32,917 bases of DNA, from NCBI GenBank assembly GCA_023428885.1, contig JAEYWQ010000230.1, positions 1 through 32,917 of the forward strand. Reading direction: 5' to 3'. A model generated the notes under the pieces. It did no database searches. It worked only from the letters and a program-made list of their open reading frames with translations, and was not told the origin of the DNA. This document shows positions 29,901 to 32,917 of the stretch, piece by piece (the first letter of the stretch is position 1; each line of letters opens with the position of its first letter). The position numbers were made by a program, and so were the translations under genes. This stretch comes from Bacillota bacterium (GTDB lineage Bacteria > Bacillota > Clostridia > Lachnospirales > Lachnospiraceae).

Positions 29901-30149
29901 GATGCTAATGGAAATGCAATTAACTTAACACCGACATTTAATATCTTAACAACGAATGAATTTACAATTGTTCTTGATAATTCACAAAGCTCCATTACAA
30001 TTAATGCAAGTAGCGTTAGTACGAAGGCGGTTGTAAGTGGAACGGGAACATATCCAGTTAATGTTGGTCTGAATGAATTTGTGATTTTTGTAACTGCACA
30101 AAATGGAGATTTACGTCAATATAAATTTACTGTAGTCAGAGAAGGGTAA
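26967..30149 (+). CDS. Secreted multi-SH3 glucosaminidase with cadherin-like C-domain
   Basis: A 1060-residue exported protein, probably a peptidoglycan hydrolase. Signal peptide at residues ~9-34. Six SH3b-type modules follow; the first (SLNVRTGPGTNYDKLL), second (LNLRSGAGTNFDKLG) and fourth (LNVRKDASTSKAKVA) are clear, and the third, fifth and sixth are degenerate. They are separated by Pro/Thr linkers of TPTVAP repeats. A glucosaminidase domain spans ~631-945, with E811 in SRVKQEVVTG a likely catalytic acid and FFNIGAY nearby. A cadherin-like beta-sandwich closes the protein (~969-1060, NNYLKTLTV...YKFTVVREG). ATG 26967 is chosen over TTG 26964, with GAGAGG 7 nt upstream. It is probably a cell-wall autolysin; the next gene carries the same cadherin-like module. 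Confidence 0.88.
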   Translation: MKLELKYKRAIVIILCISMMLPSVFLNYPKAVYAATKGICIASSSLNVRTGPGTNYDKLLVDDVAVTLKPNQEVVILATEGDWYKISGTFSGKEFVGYAISTYIKDTKEIINTEPATQTTQYELNAAAVITAMELNLRSGAGTNFDKLGTLTLNTKVTITGVEYNNTDRWYQVKTTIQGEEVTGYLLALYVKLDGSSGFYAKVSTEKLSVQKEAGANKTVLTTLVKDRLVWVISESTINQTKWFYVKVTINNVVYNGYVPAESIALLGTKVTTTVTPTPTQAPATPTPTVAPTQAPIQMTHLINLTGTVTASTLNVRKDASTSKAKVATLVKGASVTILTEKYDGQDKWYQVRTKYNGKTITGYVHSNYVSIKVGTGFYAKVKPKSITYKATASEKAKNVTISTGEVIKRTQGTYVWVSVEKTDSGVKWFRISYQKSGVVYYGYVKSTDLILIGKTKDVIATPTVAPTPTVAPTPTVAPTDTPTQAPTKTPTAGPTPNVTGTPSATPSPTVSPTTSVTPTPASKLFTAQGVIINTSGLGVKEQPKLSSGFVKNSNDYPIILISDIAVTVQGEFYEDQIVWYAINFAYGEGTYTGFVNSSYVKIDASTIVDGGSGPITVTPSPMPTQAPSSVDFETSLAIQGFPESYKVLLRSLHQQYPNWQFEAFHTGLNWDTVILNESIAGKNLIPNSKGIEWKSLDTGAYNWKTDSFIVYDGSTWVTASKAAVAYYMDPRNFLTVNGIFQFELLKYKESYQNLSGIENILKNTPMYQTSYSYTDTDGSTKTITYGQTFLEAARYSGVSPYHLASRVKQEVVTGTSSFSNSVSGKVAGLEGLYNFFNIGAYHSTVAGGAIANGLKYARDGGTSASTNMNALIPWTNRYRSIVGGSYIIGSTYINRGQDTIYLQKFNVTSTSTYSHQYMANVEAPYAEGKKVYAGYSNLGELPIVFSIPVYLNMPSTPCPAPTTQYNPNNYLKTLTVTDANGNAINLTPTFNILTTNEFTIVLDNSQSSITINASSVSTKAVVSGTGTYPVNVGLNEFVIFVTAQNGDLRQYKFTVVREG

Positions 30150-30152
30150 AAT

Positions 30153-30182
30153 AAAGCTGTCTCATAATTATGAGACAGCTTT
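30153..30182 (+). terminator. Terminator-like palindrome after the glucosaminidase gene
   Basis: A perfect 30-bp palindrome: AAAGCTGTCTCATAA with TTATGAGACAGCTTT. The T-run is short, so it may allow partial read-through to the next gene 48 bp later. Confidence 0.75.
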
Positions 30183-30230
30183 GTAACCATAAGGTCGCAA
30201 TATTGTGAAATTAACAGAAAGGTTAAAAAG

Positions 30231-31475
30231 ATGGGAATTATGAGAAAAGCAAAGAATAAAGTCCTTATTGGAGTTTTTCTTATTATTATTGCATATGTAA
30301 CAAGTATGGTTGGAGTTACGAAAGCGTTTGCCGCCAGTGCTTCGGTCTGGTTTGAAGTCTCTGAACCTAATATTGTAGTAGGAGATCAATTCACCATCTC
30401 ATTGAACATCGATACTGATACCTATTTAGGAGACTTTGAAGGAAATATCTCTTACGATTCCACGGTTATTGAGTATTTGTCAGGTCCCTCCTGTATAGCA
30501 GGTGGAGATGGGATGCTCCGCATTCAAGATACAGTGGAAGAAGGTTCTTGGGATAACAGAAGTTATGTCATGACTTTTGAAGCTGTTTCGCTGGGGAATT
30601 GTGAATTGAGCTTAATCGGTGCACCAGTAGCTTATGATTTTGACACCTTAGATCCGATGTCGGTTTCCAGTACATCTAAGGTCATTCAGATTACAGCACC
30701 AAAGACTGCTTCAGATAATGCTAAACTATCTTCTCTAAAAATTAGTCCGTCCACACTCACACCATCCTTCGATCCTGAAGTATTCGAATATAGTGCCATT
30801 GTGGATTCTACAATTACAAGCCTTGTAATCAGTGCAGAAACCCAAGACCCAAATGCGATTGTAGAAATTGAAGGAAATAAAAACTTAAAGCTTGGTAATA
30901 ACCGTGTTAAAGTGATCGTTTCTGCGGAAAATGGTTCTAAAAAAGAGTATATAATCCAGGTCGTAAAAGAAGATGTGGATGCTCCTTCCACTGATAACCA
31001 AGATATAGGAGAGGAATATACCATACATGCAAAGCTAGTAGGGGGATCCACCTTCATCAGTGGAAATTATGCATATACAGTTGCAGCCTCTGAAGAAGGA
31101 ATTACCATACCTGAAGGATATACTAAGACCAGTATTAAAATCGATGGCTACACTGTTCCTGTTTATCAGTTAGAAGGAAAGGTGGAAGATGATTATCTTT
31201 TACTTGTCCTTCAAAATCAGTATGGTCAAACTGGTTTATATCGCTATGATCGGTTCGAAAAGACGATTCAACGTTATACCGGTGACCGGGTCATAGTTCA
31301 AGAACATACAGATGATTTAGAGTTTGAATTACAAAAGCAAAAGAAGGAATATGAAAATCAATTGGGTCAGAAAAACTTGTTAGTATATATCTTAGTAGGA
31401 GTGAGTGTGCTTTTACTCATTGGATTGATTTCCTTATTCATTAGAACGAAATATCATACAGACGATGATTTATAG
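30231..31475 (+). CDS. Membrane-anchored cohesin-like/cadherin-like surface protein
   Basis: A 414-residue protein. Signal peptide (hydrophobic 11-34, AFAASA cleavage region). A cohesin-like beta domain covers ~38-152 (FEVSEPNIVVGDQFTISLNI, GNISYDSTVIEYLSG). A cadherin-like domain covers ~160-247 (LSSLKISPSTLTPSFDPEVFEYS, ending KKEYIIQVVKE). A ~100-residue region of unknown fold, a short charged coiled-coil (~359-381) and one membrane helix (~383-406, LLVYILVGVSVLLLIGLISLF) follow, with a short charged tail inside. AGAAAGG precedes ATG 30231. The cohesin resemblance is to the fold; no dockerin is visible in this window. Shared cadherin-like modules and adjacency suggest it works with the upstream glucosaminidase. 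Confidence 0.82.
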   Translation: MGIMRKAKNKVLIGVFLIIIAYVTSMVGVTKAFAASASVWFEVSEPNIVVGDQFTISLNIDTDTYLGDFEGNISYDSTVIEYLSGPSCIAGGDGMLRIQDTVEEGSWDNRSYVMTFEAVSLGNCELSLIGAPVAYDFDTLDPMSVSSTSKVIQITAPKTASDNAKLSSLKISPSTLTPSFDPEVFEYSAIVDSTITSLVISAETQDPNAIVEIEGNKNLKLGNNRVKVIVSAENGSKKEYIIQVVKEDVDAPSTDNQDIGEEYTIHAKLVGGSTFISGNYAYTVAASEEGITIPEGYTKTSIKIDGYTVPVYQLEGKVEDDYLLLVLQNQYGQTGLYRYDRFEKTIQRYTGDRVIVQEHTDDLEFELQKQKKEYENQLGQKNLLVYILVGVSVLLLIGLISLFIRTKYHTDDDL

Positions 31476-31516
31476 TATGGGATTAGTATAAATCAAAACA
31501 ATTAATAAATTAAGCG

Positions 31517-31596
31517 GACCTTATATCATAAGCATATAGAAAAATGAGATTTTTCATTTCATTTTCTATTATACTATGATATAAGGTCATTTTTTT
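31517..31596 (+). terminator. Long-stem terminator after the cohesin-like gene
   Basis: GACCTTATATCATA (31517-31530) with TATGATATAAGGTC (31575-31588), continued inside by ATAGAAAA with TTTTCTAT, then seven T (31590-31596). The A4 repeat begins two bases after the T-run. Confidence 0.88.
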
Positions 31597-31597
31597 A

Positions 31598-31731
31598 TTA
31601 ATGCATAGGAATTTTCAATGAATTTCCTATGCATTAAAAGGCACTACGTGCTAAAATGCGCACCTCGCGGAGGAGAATGTGTTGCTACGCAACCCGCTCG
31701 GGCGCGAAAGTGTCTGCATGCAGACACTTTG
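31598..31731 (+). repeat. Family A palindromic repeat, copy A4
   Basis: Hairpin 1: TTAATGCATAGGAA (31598-31611) with TTCCTATGCATTAA (31624-31637). Hairpin 2: GGCAC-TAC-GTGCT (31640-31652; last pair G-T). The middle section differs from A2/A3: CCTCGCGGAGG and GTTGC-TAC-GCAAC replace the CGACCGGGT stem. Hairpin 4: AAAGTGTCTGCA with TGCAGACACTTT (31707-31730), a perfect palindrome. It lies between the surface-protein operon and the gntR-mcsAB promoter. Confidence 0.83.
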
Positions 31732-31747
31732 TTCTACTATATTACAC

Positions 31748-31776
31748 TTGACGAACTTACTATGGATTGTTATACT
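31748..31776 (+). promoter_or_regulatory. Promoter of the gntR-mcsA-mcsB operon
   Basis: TTGACG (31748-31753), a 17-bp spacer and TATACT (31771-31776). I searched the flanks by eye for CtsR-type heptads (GGTCAAA) and saw none. Confidence 0.75.
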
Positions 31777-31803
31777 ACTCATATAACAAATATAACGTAA
31801 AGG

Positions 31804-31824
31804 CACTTGTTGATAAGTGTTTTT
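31804..31824 (+). promoter_or_regulatory. Leader hairpin or operator before gntR
   Basis: CACTT-GTTGAT-AAGTG (31804-31819), followed by TTTTT. It lies in the transcribed leader, 7 bp before the ribosome site. It could be an operator of the GntR-type regulator or a weak attenuator; the sequence alone cannot decide. Confidence 0.45.
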
Positions 31825-31844
31825 AAGATACGGAGGTGTATCTC

Positions 31845-32225
31845 GTGCTGGTAACAATAGATTTTAATAGTAATGAGGCTATTTATATACAACTTAGAAA
31901 TCAAATTGTTCTTGGTATTGCTACAGCAGAGATTCGAGAAGGCGACAACTTGCCTTCAGTACGAGAATTAGCTGAGAATATTGGTATTAATATGCATACA
32001 GTGAATAAGGCTTATACTATACTAAAACAAGAGGGTTATGTTAAACTAGATCGTAGAAGAGGTGCAGTCGTTGCCTTGGATTATGACAAGATTCGCGCAA
32101 TTGAGATGCTTAAACTTCAGATGCGATTAGTCTTAGCTGAAGCTATCTGTAAGAATATTAGCTGCGAAGAAATTCATGCCATTATGGATGATATCATTTG
32201 TGAATTTTCCTTTGATTCCAGATAG
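31845..32225 (+). CDS. YtrA-type GntR-family transcriptional regulator
   Basis: A 126-residue DNA-binding protein. The winged helix-turn-helix spans ~10-75: AIYIQLRNQIVLGIA, LPSVRELAENIGINMHTVNKAY and LKQEGYVKLDRRRG. The short ~50-residue helical C-terminus, with no ligand-binding domain, is typical of the YtrA subfamily. GTG 31845 is chosen because CGGAGG (31831-31836) lies 8 nt upstream; the earlier in-frame GTG 31836 overlaps it. It heads an operon with mcsA (10-bp gap) and mcsB, the place CtsR occupies in Bacillus. It probably autoregulates the operon; ligand and operator are unknown. Confidence 0.9.
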   Translation: MLVTIDFNSNEAIYIQLRNQIVLGIATAEIREGDNLPSVRELAENIGINMHTVNKAYTILKQEGYVKLDRRRGAVVALDYDKIRAIEMLKLQMRLVLAEAICKNISCEEIHAIMDDIICEFSFDSR

Positions 32226-32235
32226 GAGGACGATT

Positions 32236-32787
32236 ATGTTATGTGATGTATGTAAGAAAAAGGATGCTAAGATTTATTATACAGAGATTATTAATGGTAA
32301 AAAAACAGAACAGCATTTATGTGAAGATTGCGCTACGGAACATAGCACGTTTAAAGCTATCAGCGCATTATCCAATCAAGAGGTTTCCTTGGGTGGAATG
32401 TTATTCGGATTACTTGGAAACTTAAATAAAGCAGAACAAGTGGAAGCGAATACGGAAGTAAGCTCTTGTAAGACTTGTGGACTTACTTATGAGGAATTCC
32501 TAAAAGTCGGTAAGTTTGGTTGCCCAAATTGTTATCAGAATTTTGGTAAAGTATTGAATAAGAATTTAAGAAGCATTCATGGAGCCGATGTGCATACTGG
32601 TAAAAAACCAGAGGGCTATATAAGTGAAGCAAAACGATTAGTAAATCAGCTGCCAGAACTTGAGAAACTATCCATTCAGTTACAGCAGGCAGTAGAACAA
32701 GAGGAATATGAAGAAGCTGCGAAACTACGTGACCGAATGAAAGAGCTGAAGAAAGGTGCGGTGGATCAGGATGCAAAGATGGTATGA
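32236..32787 (+). CDS. mcsA: McsA, activator of the protein-arginine kinase McsB
   Basis: A 183-residue zinc protein. Four CxxC pairs are visible: C3/C6, C29/C32, C78/C81 and C96/C99, the usual McsA metal-binding set. A UVR-type motif (~145-172, LQQAVEQEEYEEAAKLRDRMKELK) closes the protein. In Bacillus, McsA binds and activates McsB, which phosphorylates arginines to mark proteins for ClpCP. An upstream in-frame ATG at 32176 lies inside gntR; ATG 32236 is chosen since AGGAGGA (32224-32230) precedes it and MLCDVC is the standard start. It overlaps mcsB by 17 bp. Confidence 0.94.
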   Translation: MLCDVCKKKDAKIYYTEIINGKKTEQHLCEDCATEHSTFKAISALSNQEVSLGGMLFGLLGNLNKAEQVEANTEVSSCKTCGLTYEEFLKVGKFGCPNCYQNFGKVLNKNLRSIHGADVHTGKKPEGYISEAKRLVNQLPELEKLSIQLQQAVEQEEYEEAAKLRDRMKELKKGAVDQDAKMV

Positions 32788-32917
32788 ACAACAAAGCAAG
32801 GATAGCGATGTTATTCTATCAAGTCGCATTCGTTTAGCAAGAAATATCAAAGGAAAATTATTCCCAGAGCGTATGAAACCTGAGGAGGCTAAGCAAGTAG
32901 TAGAGTCAGTCCTAGCC
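32771..32917 (+). CDS. mcsB: McsB protein-arginine kinase, N-terminal fragment
   Basis: The first 49 codons of a gene cut by the window end. The translation begins MQRWYEQQSKDSDVILSSR and continues IRLARNIKGKLFPERM, the characteristic McsB/guanido-kinase start (WY near the N-terminus, then D-V-I-L-S-S-R-I-R-L-A-R-N). McsB phosphorylates arginine residues of substrates and, with McsA, feeds them to ClpC. The ATG at 32771 lies inside the mcsA 3' end in another frame (17-bp overlap), implying coupled translation. clpC would be expected beyond the window. Confidence 0.93.
   Translation, partial: MQRWYEQQSKDSDVILSSRIRLARNIKGKLFPERMKPEEAKQVVESVLA

Noticed and set aside
31618..31800. Small ORFs on both strands inside A4
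   Set aside because: They translate palindromic repeat sequence, lack ribosome sites and end in the promoter of the next operon.

Overview
The window is AT-rich, single-chromosome-type DNA from a Gram-positive anaerobe. It is most consistent with a Lachnospiraceae/Clostridium cluster XIVa member close to Lachnoclostridium (Clostridium) phytofermentans. The grounds are consensus TTGACA/TATAAT promoters, strong GGAGG ribosome binding sites, a lysine riboswitch, a Phe T-box, mcsA/mcsB, Pro/Thr-linker surface proteins and a two-OB-fold single-stranded-DNA-binding-like protein. The genus assignment is inference from gene content and style, not from a marker gene. No phage, plasmid, transposase, CRISPR, rRNA or tRNA was found.

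Layout. 1-1.1 kb: SSB-like gene with two possible promoters. 1.3-3.4 kb: lysine riboswitch controlling dapA-dapB. 3.4-4.6 kb: trpS of the Fe-S cluster type with its own promoter and a hairpin/T-run in the leader. 5.1-10.0 kb: an exported cluster of two tandem trypsin/HtrA-like paralogues, the first with its catalytic serine replaced, and a large membrane-anchored SpoIID-domain protein. 10.1-11.0 kb: a convergent YihY/BrkB membrane protein, the only minus-strand gene. 11.3-15.5 kb: T-box, pheS and pheT, separated by an unusual hairpin- and repeat-filled gap. 15.7-18.3 kb: a strongly promoted Ig-domain surface protein. 18.6-22.6 kb: ROK sugar kinase, VanZ-like protein, small membrane protein and a long M29 aminopeptidase. 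22.7-26.8 kb: purE, then purM-purN-purD. 27.0-31.5 kb: a multi-SH3 glucosaminidase and a membrane-anchored cohesin-like protein that share a cadherin-like domain. 31.7-32.9 kb: a YtrA-type GntR regulator, mcsA and the start of mcsB, cut by the window end.

The most unusual content lies between the genes. Two ~286-nt long hairpins (family B; 4599-4885 and 23276-23560) share a nearly identical 52-nt tip and identical internal-loop motifs. Their stems have diverged with many compensatory base changes. Each is followed immediately by a 33-nt hairpin built as 15-3-15. Four copies of a second modular element (family A; near 1.14, 11.6, 18.4 and 31.6 kb) consist of a TAGGAAAT-type hairpin, a GGCAC-NNN-GTGCC hairpin and, in the longer copies, two further hairpins. 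Every A copy begins directly on the T-run of a terminator, and the B copies also lie just behind terminators. Conserved tips with covarying arms suggest selected structured RNAs or structure-dependent mobile palindromes. I do not recognise either as a named family.
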